A stretch of 64,000 bases of DNA from Paenibacillus taihuensis (GCF_003386535.1 NZ_QTTN01000002.1:62001-126000), one strand, 5' to 3'. Positions 1 through 8,243 are shown, numbered from the stretch's first letter. Translations and numbers: made by a program. Notes: generated by a model not told the origin, from the letters alone.

Positions 1-144
1 CACTCCACAAATCTCGACTTTGTTTCGGGTCAACGTGATTACCTCCCAAGGAGAAACATTAATGTTCAGTATCTCCTTGCCCCCCCAATTTATTCTTAGG
101 TTCGACAAGAAGAAACATTAGTCGCAGAACTGCTCTGCAATGAA

Positions 145-185
145 AACGCAAACAAGCCCCTGGCTGTCTGCCGGGGGCTTGCGTT
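145..185 (-). terminator. Rho-independent terminator of the GntR-ABC operon
   Basis: Arms AACGCAA..AAGCCCC and GGGGCTTGCGTT form a long GC-rich hairpin just after the last gene of the minus-strand operon. On the minus strand the tail is T-rich (TTTGCGTTTTC). Bases 1-144 contain no gene that I can support. Confidence 0.8.
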
Positions 186-196
186 AACGGTTTATT

Positions 197-1414
197 TTAT
201 TTTGCAAGATACATCGAATACACATGGAGCTGTTTCAGAAGCTCTGTTCGCTTCGCGCTTTGCTCATTAATATCTATTGCGCCGGTGTAAATAACCTTGC
301 CTTGCTTCAGATCGGCAATATACAGTTTCATCGCGTCGCCGTCTTTACTTGTCATATACAATCGGTCGCCATAGACAAGGGTGTTCGCAGCCGGTCCTGT
401 TGGAATGGTGAAGTTTCGTATTGCTTGGTCTTTCATGCCGTATAGGTTTATCGTTGTTCCCGCTTCGTCTCCGCGAACCTCTACAATCTGACCGCCTGAG
501 AAGAAGACTTGCATGGCTTCTGACTGAGCAGAATCAGCGCTGCTGTGCGATTTGAAAGCCGGTACTTCCTGCGATTTTCCTGTTTCCAGGTTGTACGTAT
601 AGATCACTTGCTCCATGCTTGGCGTAAACTCGTTGCCATCTTTATCTTTAGCGACTTTCAAAGTCGTCTGCTGGTACACAAGCGATTCCGAAGGAGCTGT
701 AATTTGCGAGGACGGAATGATATTGTAGCTGATTACTTTTCCATCATCCGTCCGCTCTTCAGCAAACAATACACGGTCATCCGCGATGCTCTTGTTGCTC
801 AAGTCGATCGTATAATCATGAATCTCCTGTGCCTGCCGATTTGGATCGTTGGCAACCGCTTTGTTCATATTGTAGGTAATGAGATGCAGCGTTTGTCCTT
901 TTACCTGGACATCGGCTGTATTGACCCAGCTGTACAGCTCCTGCTTCGGCAGCGCTGCTGTAAAGCTCGTTTTGTCCTTCGTTTTCAAGTCCAGTACGGA
1001 TACGTTCAATTTGTAATTCCGATTATTATAATCGTTGCCGCTTTTCACGTCGGCATATGCCAGCACCTGCCCGTCTTGATAGAAACCGTTGTACGTTTTC
1101 TTCCCGCGCATGAAGTTTTTGTGTTTTTTCATCATCAACTGCAGTTCAGGGCTGTACTTGAACATCTCATTCGAGAGGAATGAGTCAAAGAACGATCTTT
1201 CTTGGAAATACAGGCTTCCCTTCGCAGTAATCTCAAGCCTACCGTCTTTCTTCGAATCTGCTTCAAGTACGACCGCTTTCGCCTCGTTGTCATCACCGGA
1301 AACGGTTAGAAGCTTATATTCCGGAAAGCTCCTTGCAGCCGCCGACACATAGTACGTGCTCACACACCCTATGATGAAGACGACGAGCAGAATGGAGAAC
1401 CAATAGCGTTTCAT
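197..1414 (-). CDS. Exported or membrane-anchored protein of unknown function in an ABC transporter operon
   Basis: A 405-residue protein with one N-terminal hydrophobic segment (about residues 5-25) that could be an uncleaved anchor or signal peptide. The rest is hydrophilic and rich in short beta-type repeats such as YGMKDQ, YGDRLYM and YIADLKQGK, which suggests a beta-propeller-like extracytoplasmic domain; that fold is an inference. The ATG has a good ribosome binding site (AGGAGG, 9-10 nt upstream) and lies 14 nt after the stop of the permease gene, so it is the last gene of the gntR-ATPase-permease operon. It could be an accessory sensor or substrate-binding part of that transporter. 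I do not recognise a named family. Confidence 0.75.
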   Translation of the reverse strand: MKRYWFSILLVVFIIGCVSTYYVSAAARSFPEYKLLTVSGDDNEAKAVVLEADSKKDGRLEITAKGSLYFQERSFFDSFLSNEMFKYSPELQLMMKKHKNFMRGKKTYNGFYQDGQVLAYADVKSGNDYNNRNYKLNVSVLDLKTKDKTSFTAALPKQELYSWVNTADVQVKGQTLHLITYNMNKAVANDPNRQAQEIHDYTIDLSNKSIADDRVLFAEERTDDGKVISYNIIPSSQITAPSESLVYQQTTLKVAKDKDGNEFTPSMEQVIYTYNLETGKSQEVPAFKSHSSADSAQSEAMQVFFSGGQIVEVRGDEAGTTINLYGMKDQAIRNFTIPTGPAANTLVYGDRLYMTSKDGDAMKLYIADLKQGKVIYTGAIDINEQSAKRTELLKQLHVYSMYLAK

Positions 1415-1428
1415 TCGTTGTTAACCTC

Positions 1429-2271
1429 CTATACCGAAATCTTCTTATTGATCAAGATGAAGCTTATCAGGAGTGACATAGCGCCGATGAGAATGGCAAT
1501 AACGAACTCGATCGTGAACAGCTCTGACGGATACAAGTAATCGTAGTTGTCACGGTTCGTGATCAAGTATGGTGCCGCCATGAGCAGAATTGCGATGCCG
1601 ATGTAAATCAGTCCAGCAACAATACCTTTCAATCGATAGCTGCGCTCCAGCAGGATGGCCGTGAACAAGACGATAACGAACACCGCACCGCCGCCGTACC
1701 ATAAAACAAACTCTGTGAAGTTGCTTGGAATGAGGATTCGCAGCAACGAGTGACTTTGGACGATGGTCATCATAGACTCCGCATCTCCTCTTAAGACAGG
1801 ATCGATAACTGACTGATACAAGCTCTGCAGAAGCGGCAGAATAAGTATCTGGAACGAAACGAGCCCCAGTACGAATAGTAGAATAGCGCTTAGCTTAGCT
1901 AGATACATATTCCGTCTTTCTGTCGGCAGCATCAGCAGCCGATATATAAACATGTTTTTGCCTGTCCATTCTCGATACCAAATGAAGAAGATATACAGTG
2001 ACAGAGCACCGATAGAGAGCGCGATCGGAGCGAGAAACCACAGGTTCGCGCTGCTTAAGATGTCCAAGAAGCTCACGACACCGTTCGCTGCGGCGTATTT
2101 CCCGTACGTATCTATTGCCGGCCCCATTTTGTCCTGAACGCTGCTTACATACTTGCCGCTTTCATAATAGATCCCGGAGCCTTGCATGAGCAGCGTAATT
2201 GCAAACAACGATAAATATAACTTCCAGAAGCGGGCTACCTCCAAATGGAGCAGCTTCAAATATCGATTCAT
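1429..2271 (-). CDS. ABC transporter permease (YtrC/YtrD-like)
   Basis: A 280-residue membrane protein with about six hydrophobic segments (near residues 15-35, 60-95, 120-145, 185-205, 215-235 and 250-275). It overlaps the end of the upstream ATPase gene by 4 nt, so the two are translationally coupled and probably form one exporter-type ABC complex. The size and topology fit ABC-2-like permeases found with YtrA-family regulators, which are induced by cell wall antibiotics in Bacillus subtilis. The substrate cannot be told from sequence. No periplasmic binding protein is in the operon, which argues against import. Confidence 0.8.
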   Translation of the reverse strand: MNRYLKLLHLEVARFWKLYLSLFAITLLMQGSGIYYESGKYVSSVQDKMGPAIDTYGKYAAANGVVSFLDILSSANLWFLAPIALSIGALSLYIFFIWYREWTGKNMFIYRLLMLPTERRNMYLAKLSAILLFVLGLVSFQILILPLLQSLYQSVIDPVLRGDAESMMTIVQSHSLLRILIPSNFTEFVLWYGGGAVFVIVLFTAILLERSYRLKGIVAGLIYIGIAILLMAAPYLITNRDNYDYLYPSELFTIEFVIAILIGAMSLLISFILINKKISV

Positions 2272-2957
2272 CCGTGGTACACCTCTCTCATAACATCCAT
2301 AACCGACTTGCCTTCTTCCATCCGCATATCCTCGCAGTTGAATTGGAGCTTCACAGCTCCATTGTCGAGCAGCACGACTTCGTCAATCAGATGCTCGATA
2401 TCGTTAATCTCGTGGGTCGTAATGATGACCCCGCGATCCTCGACAAGCTTGCTCGTAAATACGGAGGCAATCTGCTCTCTGCTGAAAATATCGATGCCTG
2501 AGAATGGCTCATCCATTAACACGTAATCGACATCAAGCGAAACACCATGCAGCAGGTTCAGCTTGGCTGTATTTCCTTTGGACAGTTCCGCGATGCGGTC
2601 CACACGCTTCAGCTTGAAGAACTCGAGCATCTCTTCTGCGCGTTCATCGTTCCAGCTAGCATAGAAATCTTTCATAAACTGAATGCTATCTCCAACGCTC
2701 ATATTCGGCGGCATCGTAATATTGTCGGGCACATAGGCGATGTGCTCATAAATATGTTTGCCGACCGGCTTGCCGTCAATGAGGATGCTGCCGCTATCGA
2801 TTGGCGTGAGGCCCATGATTGCTTTCAGCACGGTCGATTTGCCGACGCCGTTGATGCCGATCAGGCAAGTGATCTTTCCTTTATCTGCTGTAAACGTGAC
2901 ATCCTGAAGCACTTTTCTGCGGCCATATTTTTTACGGACCGATTTCAACTCGATCAT
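2268..2957 (-). CDS. ABC transporter ATP-binding protein (YtrB-like)
   Basis: A 229-residue ATPase subunit. Walker A is GINGVGKST (about residues 34-42), Walker B is VLMDEP followed by the D-loop FSGID, and the switch histidine is in TTHE. The signature motif is degenerate (LSKGN instead of LSGGQ), which is common in small YtrB-like ATPases. It overlaps the regulator gene upstream and the permease gene downstream by 4 nt each, so the three are one transcription and translation unit. It probably powers an export or antibiotic-response transporter in the cytoplasmic membrane. Confidence 0.88.
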   Translation of the reverse strand: MIELKSVRKKYGRRKVLQDVTFTADKGKITCLIGINGVGKSTVLKAIMGLTPIDSGSILIDGKPVGKHIYEHIAYVPDNITMPPNMSVGDSIQFMKDFYASWNDERAEEMLEFFKLKRVDRIAELSKGNTAKLNLLHGVSLDVDYVLMDEPFSGIDIFSREQIASVFTSKLVEDRGVIITTHEINDIEHLIDEVVLLDNGAVKLQFNCEDMRMEEGKSVMDVMREVYHG

Positions 2958-3373
2958 GCTTGCCCCTCCTCCTTCGTTGTTTCGTTATACGTGCTCTCCA
3001 CTTTGTTCTTTACAATGGCGAGCAGCTCGTCAACGGGTACTTGAATCTTTGCTATAGATTGCACGAACGCTTCGACCGCGTCCGTGATTAATTCGTTTCG
3101 AATCAGACTTAGTATGTGTTCATCTGTCGTAATGCGGCTTGGCGAATTTCCCTCCGTAACGATCAATCCTTGCTCCTCCATTTCTTTATAAGCTTTCTGT
3201 GCCGTATTCGGGTTGATCTTCAGCTTGCCCGCGATTTCTCGGCGTGACGGAATAACCTGGCCCTTCTCGAGCCGTCCCGTCGCAATCTCTTCTTTAAAAT
3301 GCCTGACTACCTGAAGGTAAACAGGGTCGCGGCTGTTGAACTTCAACTCCGCGCCGCCTTCTCCAGCTTGCAT
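2954..3373 (-). CDS. GntR-family transcriptional regulator, YtrA type
   Basis: A 139-residue regulator with an N-terminal winged helix (RDPVYLQVVRHFKEEIATG, then PSRREIAGKLKINPNTAQKAY as the recognition helix) and a short C-terminal helical tail, the arrangement of the YtrA subfamily, which lacks a large ligand-binding domain. An upstream TTG is possible but sits directly on the ribosome binding site; the ATG at 3373 has GGAG about 9 nt upstream and is preferred. It is first in the operon and a palindrome lies between the promoter and this gene, so autorepression of the operon is likely. Confidence 0.88.
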   Translation of the reverse strand: MQAGEGGAELKFNSRDPVYLQVVRHFKEEIATGRLEKGQVIPSRREIAGKLKINPNTAQKAYKEMEEQGLIVTEGNSPSRITTDEHILSLIRNELITDAVEAFVQSIAKIQVPVDELLAIVKNKVESTYNETTKEEGQA

Positions 3374-3401
3374 ACGCTCCAACTCCGTTTTGTTTAAGTG
3401 T

Positions 3402-3423
3402 GTGTACCACTTAGTTCATACAC
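3402..3423 (-). promoter_or_regulatory. Probable GntR (YtrA-type) operator
   Basis: An imperfect palindrome with arms GTGTA and TACAC, 22 nt long, lies between the -10 box and the start of the regulator gene. Position and symmetry suit a repressor site of the gntR product. A repeated GTATGAA motif flanks it. Binding is an inference. Confidence 0.5.
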
Positions 3424-3434
3424 TTCATACGTGT

Positions 3435-3463
3435 ACTATACTCGTAATACACCAGGCTGTCAA
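3435..3463 (-). promoter_or_regulatory. SigA-type promoter of the gntR-ABC operon
   Basis: A perfect -35 TTGACA (3458-3463), a 17-nt spacer and the -10 TATAGT (3435-3440) on the minus strand. The start would lie about 55 nt upstream of the regulator's ATG, with the operator in the 5' leader. Confidence 0.8.
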
Positions 3464-3487
3464 CACCGGTGCCGTAAAAATAAAAAA

Positions 3488-3519
3488 AGCACCGGTGCCT
3501 AATTCAGGGCAGCAGTGCT
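3488..3519 (-). terminator. Terminator of the metN-metI-metQ operon
   Basis: Arms AGCACTGCTGCC and GGCACCGGTGCT pair with one mismatch and one wobble, followed on the minus strand by T7-A-T5. It lies 50 nt after the metQ stop and just upstream of the gntR promoter, insulating the two operons. Confidence 0.7.
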
Positions 3520-3570
3520 TCGTTACTTATTTCAAGCTTATTTCAAGCTTAATTCGAGCATATTGGGAGC

Positions 3571-4425
3571 TTATTTAACGGCTGGAACAATCGCGCCTTT
3601 GTACTTGTCTTCGATGAACGATTTCACTTCAGGCGATTGCAGTGCAGCCGCCAGAGCTTTCATCGCATCGGAATCTTTGTTGTCCGGACGGGAAACAAGG
3701 ATGTTCACGTAAGGGGAATCCGCGCCTTCGATGAAGAGCGCATCCTTCGTCGGTACAAGACCCGCTTCAAGTGCATAGTTCGTGTTGATCAGCGCCAGAT
3801 CTACCTCGTCAAGAACGCGAGGCAGTGTAGCTGCTTCAACTTCTGTGATGTCGAGCTTTTTCGGATTTTCTACGATATCGTTAACTGTACCAGCGATACC
3901 TACGCCATCCTTCAGCTTGATAAGGTTGTTCTTCTCCATCAGTGCAAGCGCACGGCCGCCATTGGACGGGTCGTTCGGGATAACGACCTTCGCGCCTTCC
4001 TTCAGCTCGTCGATCGACTTGATCTTCTTCGAGTACGCGCCGAATGGCTCGATATGAACGCCTGCTACGCTGACAAGATCGTAGCCTTTGTCTTTATTGA
4101 ATTGATCCAGGTAAGGAAGGTGCTGGAAGAAGTTCGCATCCAGCTGCTTCTCATACAGCTGCGTGTTTGGTTGAACGTAGTCGTTAAATTCAACGACTTC
4201 CAGGTTGATGCCTTTCTCTTTCAGCATGGGCTTAATGAAGTTAAGAATTTCAGCGTGCGGTACCGGTGTAGCGCCAACCTTCAGCGTTACTTCTTGCTGC
4301 GCGCCGTTATCACTGCCTGCAGTTTGGTTGTTCGCTGTGTTCCCTGCGTTGTTGTTTTTGCTGCCGCATGCGGACAGGGCAACGACAATGGCGAGGAGCA
4401 GCAGCGCAAAGCTTGCTTTTTTCAT
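3571..4425 (-). CDS. metQ: Methionine ABC transporter substrate-binding lipoprotein
   Basis: A 284-residue lipoprotein of the NlpA/MetQ family. It has a signal peptide with lipobox LSAC, a low-complexity Asn/Gly linker, and the family motifs VGATPVPHAEIL, LEVVEFNDYVQPN, LDANFFQH and DPSNGGRAL. It captures methionine outside the membrane and hands it to MetI-MetN. An upstream ATG at 4434 is too close to the GGAGG site; the ATG at 4425 is better spaced. It is the last gene of the operon, 46 nt after metI. Related proteins may also bind other amino acids, so the substrate rests on family and operon context. Confidence 0.93.
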   Translation of the reverse strand: MKKASFALLLLAIVVALSACGSKNNNAGNTANNQTAGSDNGAQQEVTLKVGATPVPHAEILNFIKPMLKEKGINLEVVEFNDYVQPNTQLYEKQLDANFFQHLPYLDQFNKDKGYDLVSVAGVHIEPFGAYSKKIKSIDELKEGAKVVIPNDPSNGGRALALMEKNNLIKLKDGVGIAGTVNDIVENPKKLDITEVEAATLPRVLDEVDLALINTNYALEAGLVPTKDALFIEGADSPYVNILVSRPDNKDSDAMKALAAALQSPEVKSFIEDKYKGAIVPAVK

Positions 4426-4471
4426 CTCTCTCATTCCTCCATCTGTATGTTTCTCTCTGTATGTTGAACCC

Positions 4472-5137
4472 TTACTTCCGGCTAAACCGGCGAACTAGAT
4501 AGTCGCCTGCCATCTGCAGGAGCTGAACCAAAATAATAAGAAGTACGACCGTTACGACCATAACGTCCGTTTGGAACCGCTGATAGCCGTGTCGGAGCGC
4601 CAAGTCGCCTAAGCCGCCGCCGCCGATTACGCCGGACATCGCGGTATAGGAAACAAGCGTAACCGCCGTTATCGTGATAGACGCGAGCAAGCCTGGTCTT
4701 GCTTCCAAGAGCAGAACGCGCCTTACGATGCCCCATCTTGAAGCACCCATTGCCTGAGCCGCTTCAATGACGCCGCGATCGACTTCACGGAGTGCAGTTT
4801 CGACGAGACGCGCGAAGAACGGTGCCGCCGCAATAACGAGCGGCGGGATCGTGCCTTTGACGCCGAGCGTCGTGCCGGTAATCGCCTTCGTGATCGGCAT
4901 GATCATAATCATGAGAATGACGAATGGCACGGAGCGAAGCACGTTTATGACGATCGACATTAAGAAGTAGACGATCGGCTGCGCCAGCAGCTGTCTGCGC
5001 GAAGTAAGAAATAGAATTACGCCGAGAATCAAGCCGAGAATGATCGTGAAGAGCAGCGACACGCCAAGCATAACAAGCGTATCCTTCGTTGCCTTCCATA
5101 TCTCTTCCGGGATAATGTTGCCCATCTTCAGCATCAT
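4472..5137 (-). CDS. metI: Methionine ABC transporter permease
   Basis: A 221-residue membrane permease with about five transmembrane helices. The MetI family features are visible: the N-terminal TKDTLVMLGVSLLFT, the RSVPFVILMI loop and the EAA motif EAAQAMGASRWGIVRRVLL, which docks on the ATPase, followed by SYTAMSGVIGGGGLGDLA. Its start overlaps the metN stop (ATGA), so it is translationally coupled to metN. With MetN and MetQ it forms a methionine importer. Confidence 0.93.
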   Translation of the reverse strand: MMLKMGNIIPEEIWKATKDTLVMLGVSLLFTIILGLILGVILFLTSRRQLLAQPIVYFLMSIVINVLRSVPFVILMIMIMPITKAITGTTLGVKGTIPPLVIAAAPFFARLVETALREVDRGVIEAAQAMGASRWGIVRRVLLLEARPGLLASITITAVTLVSYTAMSGVIGGGGLGDLALRHGYQRFQTDVMVVTVVLLIILVQLLQMAGDYLVRRFSRK

Positions 5138-6138
5138 TTCAGATCACCTACTTCCAAGCCTTTGCTGCGCAGATCCGTAATGACTCTCTCGATATCCGCA
5201 TGCTCGCCGAGAAACTCGATGACGAGCTGGCCGTAAGGCGTATTTTTCATACGAGATACCGTACCTTGCAGAATCGTGAATTGAACCGTCGTCGATTTCA
5301 CCGCGTTGAACAGCAAAGGTTCGTACGTAATATCGCCAATATAGTTCACCTTGATCAGACGGCCGCTGCGCGTAGCAATCAGCTCTCTCGGATCGAAGGA
5401 GTCGGCAACCTGACTTACAAAATCTCTCGTCACCCCATGCTGCGGCTTCAGGAATACATCCACCACATCGCCCATCTCGACAACTTCGCCGCCGTCAATG
5501 ACAGCAACGCGGTCGCAAATCGAGCGGATAACGTGCATCTCATGCGTGATCAGCAGCATCGTAATGCCGAGCTTCTGGTTAATGTCCACCAGCAGCGACA
5601 GAATCGAATTCGTCGTCTGCGGATCAAGCGCCGAAGTCGCCTCATCGCAAAGCAGCACATCCGGGTTATTCGCCAGCGCTCTCGCGATGCCCACCCTCTG
5701 CTTCTGACCGCCGGAGAGCTGCGCCGGATATTTGTTGCCATGCTGCTCCAAGCCAACAAGCTGCAACAGCTCGTCAACCCGCTTCTTCGTCTCTGCCTTT
5801 GAGAGCTTGGCCAATTTCAACGGAAACGCAATGTTATCGCGTACTGTTGCCATGGAAAGCAGGTTAAAGTGCTGAAAAATCATGCCGATGCGGCGGCGCT
5901 GCTGCTGCAGCTGCGATGTCGACAGCCTCGTCAGCTCCACGCTGCCAACCGTAACGGTTCCCGTAGAAGGACGCTCCAGTAAATTGACACAGCGCAGAAG
6001 TGTGCTTTTGCCCGCGCCGGAATGACCGATGATGCCGAAAATTTCACCTTTATCTATCGAAATGTTTACGTTACGTATCGCTTCTACAGATGAAGCGCCT
6101 GTACCGTAAGACTTGCTTATATCACGAAGCTCGATCAG
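5134..6138 (-). CDS. metN: Methionine ABC transporter ATP-binding protein (probable CTG start)
   Basis: The full reading frame starts upstream of the first GTG at 5940, because that region encodes the MIELRDISKSYG start and the Walker A GHSGAGKST. The best start is the CTG at 6138: it has AGGGGG 8 nt upstream and gives the usual MetN N-terminus and a normal length of 334 residues. No ATG, GTG or TTG fits. Other motifs: Q-loop in MIFQHFNLL, signature LSGGQKQR, Walker B LLCDEATSALD, H-switch ITHEMHV, and the C-terminal ACT-like NIL domain (about residues 260-334) that senses methionine. First gene of the operon. Confidence 0.92.
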   Translation of the reverse strand: MIELRDISKSYGTGASSVEAIRNVNISIDKGEIFGIIGHSGAGKSTLLRCVNLLERPSTGTVTVGSVELTRLSTSQLQQQRRRIGMIFQHFNLLSMATVRDNIAFPLKLAKLSKAETKKRVDELLQLVGLEQHGNKYPAQLSGGQKQRVGIARALANNPDVLLCDEATSALDPQTTNSILSLLVDINQKLGITMLLITHEMHVIRSICDRVAVIDGGEVVEMGDVVDVFLKPQHGVTRDFVSQVADSFDPRELIATRSGRLIKVNYIGDITYEPLLFNAVKSTTVQFTILQGTVSRMKNTPYGQLVIEFLGEHADIERVITDLRSKGLEVGDLK

Positions 6139-6290
6139 TTTTATAACCCCCTGCCGTCCATAATATTCAGGTAATGGTAGATTTCCCTACGAGTGCTGTT
6201 CTATAACCTGATGAAAACGCCCACAAAACGCATAAAAACGCCTTCAGCCTTCTATCCAGGCGAAGCCGTTTTGTGTGAAGAACAAATGAC

Positions 6291-6320
6291 ATTATAAACA
6301 AAATCTACTTGCTATGTCAC
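6291..6320 (-). promoter_or_regulatory. SigA-type promoter of metN-metI-metQ
   Basis: Minus-strand -10 TATAAT (6291-6296) and -35 GTGACA (6315-6320) with an 18-nt spacer. The leader to the metN start is about 145 nt, long enough for RNA-level control. It contains a hairpin with arms CACAAAACG and CGTTTTGTG (6223-6275 region), but no S-box core that I can recognise. Confidence 0.72.
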
Positions 6321-6348
6321 TGGAATAAATTGTTTGTAAACGCAAACA

Positions 6349-6386
6349 AAGTCCACATCCCCCTCTCCAAGCGGGGACATGGACTT
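6349..6386 (-). terminator. Terminator of spoIIGA-sigE
   Basis: Arms AAGTCCATGTCCCC and GGGGATGTGGACTT (one mismatch) are followed on the minus strand by TTGTTTGCGTTT. It lies 12 nt after the sigE stop, so sigE is the last gene of its operon here. Confidence 0.82.
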
Positions 6387-6398
6387 AATGTTCACGAA

Positions 6399-7121
6399 TT
6401 AGACCATTTTGTTGAACTCTTTGCGCAGCCGTTTGATGATTCGCTTCTCAAGCCGGGAAATATACGATTGCGAGATGCCAAGCAGATCGGCGACATCCTT
6501 CTGGGTTTTCTCGTCTCCATCTGCAAGCCCGAAGCGAAGCTCCATAATGATGCGTTCCCGCTCCGTGAGCTTATCGAGCGCCTTGTGAAGCAGCTTACGG
6601 TCCACCTGCTCCTCGATGTTCCGATAGATCGTATCGTTCTCTGTTCCGAGTACATCGGACAGCAGCAGCTCGTTGCCGTCCCAGTCAATGTTCAACGGCT
6701 CGTCGAACGACACCTCTGTGCGCGTCTTGCTGTTGCGGCGCAGATACATCAGAATCTCGTTCTCGATACAGCGGGAGGCATAGGTTGCGAGCTTAATCTT
6801 CTTCTCCGGATCGAACGTATTGACCGCTTTAATGAGGCCGATCGCGCCGATCGAGACCAAATCCTCGATATGAATGCCTGTATTCTCAAACTTCCGAGCG
6901 ATATAAACGACTAGCCGCAAATTACGTTCGATGAGCATCGCGCGGATCGCTGAATCTCCAGAGGGCAGCTTCTCCAGCAAGTACTCTTCTTCTTCACGGG
7001 TGAGCGGTGGAGGCAGTGCTTCACTTCCGCCAATATAATAAATTTCCTCGCTCTTTAATCCGAATAAAAATAAAACGCGATAATAGTATAACTGAAGAAT
7101 CAGTTTCCATTTGACGAGCAT
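6399..7121 (-). CDS. sigE: Sporulation sigma factor SigE (pro-sigma-E)
   Basis: A 240-residue sigma-70 factor that directs mother-cell transcription after asymmetric division. The N-terminus carries the hydrophobic pro-sequence that holds pro-sigma-E at the membrane until SpoIIGA cleaves it, followed by the very conserved [16 protein letters not shown]. Region 2 has [17 protein letters not shown] and [18 protein letters not shown]; region 4 ends with [19 protein letters not shown]. The start overlaps the spoIIGA end by 22 nt. The pairing with spoIIGA separates it from the similar SigG. In Bacillus subtilis sigG follows; here a terminator and metNIQ follow instead. Confidence 0.97.
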   Translation of the reverse strand: MLVKWKLILQLYYYRVLFLFGLKSEEIYYIGGSEALPPPLTREEEEYLLEKLPSGDSAIRAMLIERNLRLVVYIARKFENTGIHIEDLVSIGAIGLIKAVNTFDPEKKIKLATYASRCIENEILMYLRRNSKTRTEVSFDEPLNIDWDGNELLLSDVLGTENDTIYRNIEEQVDRKLLHKALDKLTERERIIMELRFGLADGDEKTQKDVADLLGISQSYISRLEKRIIKRLRKEFNKMV

Positions 7122-8104
7122 GCTGCTCCATCCCTTCCCGGAGTACTATGAGTCGATTCGACCGTGACGCTTCGATTTTGAAGAAGTGACGGATGGATAA
7201 TAGCCTGGTACGTGCCGTCTTGGGCCAGCTTGCCGGCATCCAGACCGATAAGCACTTTCTTGGACTCGAACAATTCCCCTTCCCTGTCAATCGTCACGAG
7301 ATCCGGCTTTATGGCAAGCATGAACTGGGCTCCCCGGTTAACGCCGCGGTAGGGCACCAGCCTCAGCCGATCGCGCCATATGAAAGGCTCTTCATCTGTC
7401 ATGCTCGCTAACAGTTTGTCGACCTGCGACTCCCGGATTTGACGGATCCAGGAAGCAGGAAGCACATCCTGCCATACAGCGGCTTCCATCACCATTACAG
7501 GCGTTCTTGTGAGCGGTTCATACAGCTGGTTACCTGTATCGATAAGCCCCGTGCAGGAATGCTCCACGCCATCAACTCTTACTTTCACCTCCGCAAGATG
7601 AGTAGTAATAAGATCACGTTCCTTACGCTGCGTCATCACCGAACGGTAAATGTAAAGGCCGACACTGACAAGACAGAAGAGGAATACAAAGGAAATTCGG
7701 ATCTTAAAACTCGTTTCCCCATTTACCGTAACAACGGTCTGCCACAGCTTATTCGAGCTGTTCATGAACAAATAATGGGCCCCGAGAACAGCACCTGCGG
7801 CAGCAAAATTGACGCCGTAGAAAGCACCTACATTGCGGACAAAATGCTGTACGCTTCCAAATCCGAACGCTGTGAGCAGCATCAGAAACGAGAGCGCAAT
7901 CTTGATGACGATCGTGAACAGAAACGACAACGGCGGGAAAACAATAAGAATCGCATACATCGCACCGAGTATTGCTGCAAGCAGCACACGCCACCACTTC
8001 GCCCGAATGCTGCGCACCCAAGCGGTCAGCAGCAGATTGGAGCCATCAATGAGCAGGTTGACCATGAAATATACGTCGATATAAACGGCATCCAGCGCAT
8101 TCAC
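7100..8104 (-). CDS. spoIIGA: Sigma-E processing peptidase SpoIIGA
   Basis: A 334-residue membrane aspartic protease that cleaves pro-sigma-E in the mother cell after activation by SpoIIR from the forespore. The N-terminal half has about five transmembrane helices (residues 8-155). The C-terminal half is the protease, with the catalytic motif [20 protein letters not shown] (Asp189), the conserved RLVPYRGV and the late GLDAGKL and AIIHPSLL motifs. The start is a GTG whose spacing from AGGA is tight, so the exact first residue is uncertain by a few codons. It is co-transcribed with sigE and preceded by a Spo0A-type promoter. Confidence 0.95.
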   Translation of the reverse strand: MNALDAVYIDVYFMVNLLIDGSNLLLTAWVRSIRAKWWRVLLAAILGAMYAILIVFPPLSFLFTIVIKIALSFLMLLTAFGFGSVQHFVRNVGAFYGVNFAAAGAVLGAHYLFMNSSNKLWQTVVTVNGETSFKIRISFVFLFCLVSVGLYIYRSVMTQRKERDLITTHLAEVKVRVDGVEHSCTGLIDTGNQLYEPLTRTPVMVMEAAVWQDVLPASWIRQIRESQVDKLLASMTDEEPFIWRDRLRLVPYRGVNRGAQFMLAIKPDLVTIDREGELFESKKVLIGLDAGKLAQDGTYQAIIHPSLLQNRSVTVESTHSTPGRDGAACSSNGN

Positions 8105-8176
8105 CTTCCTGCAGCACTTCTTCTAGCACTCCGGCTCTCTAAGGCGCTCCTTAGCGAGGATATGCGGCTTGTGTCT

Positions 8177-8209
8177 AGTATAGTTAAATCCTATTACAAT
8201 GTCTGTCTA
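8177..8209 (-). promoter_or_regulatory. spoIIG-type promoter with over-long spacer
   Basis: Minus-strand -10 TATACT (8177-8182) and -35 TAGACA (8204-8209) separated by 21 nt. In Bacillus subtilis the spoIIG promoter also has an over-long spacer (22 nt) and needs phosphorylated Spo0A to help SigA. The position, about 70 nt upstream of spoIIGA, fits. Confidence 0.65.
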
Positions 8210-8236
8210 AACATGCCGTCAGGAGCGATCTTTTTT

Positions 8237-8243
8237 TGTCGAT
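8237..8243 (-). promoter_or_regulatory. Probable Spo0A box upstream of spoIIGA
   Basis: ATCGACA on the minus strand (complement TGTCGAT) matches the Spo0A box TTCGACA at six of seven positions, in the same orientation as in the Bacillus subtilis spoIIG promoter. It lies about 27 nt upstream of the -35 box. A weaker TAGACAG overlaps the -35. Confidence 0.55.

Noticed and set aside
61-120. A 19-codon reading frame after AAGGAG near the left edge
   Set aside because: Too short and without a family or neighbours to support it; the AAGGAG may be chance.
6139-6300. S-box (SAM-I) riboswitch upstream of metN
   Set aside because: The gene context fits, but the conserved core elements and an anti-terminator/terminator pair are not visible; kept only as an unclassified structured leader.
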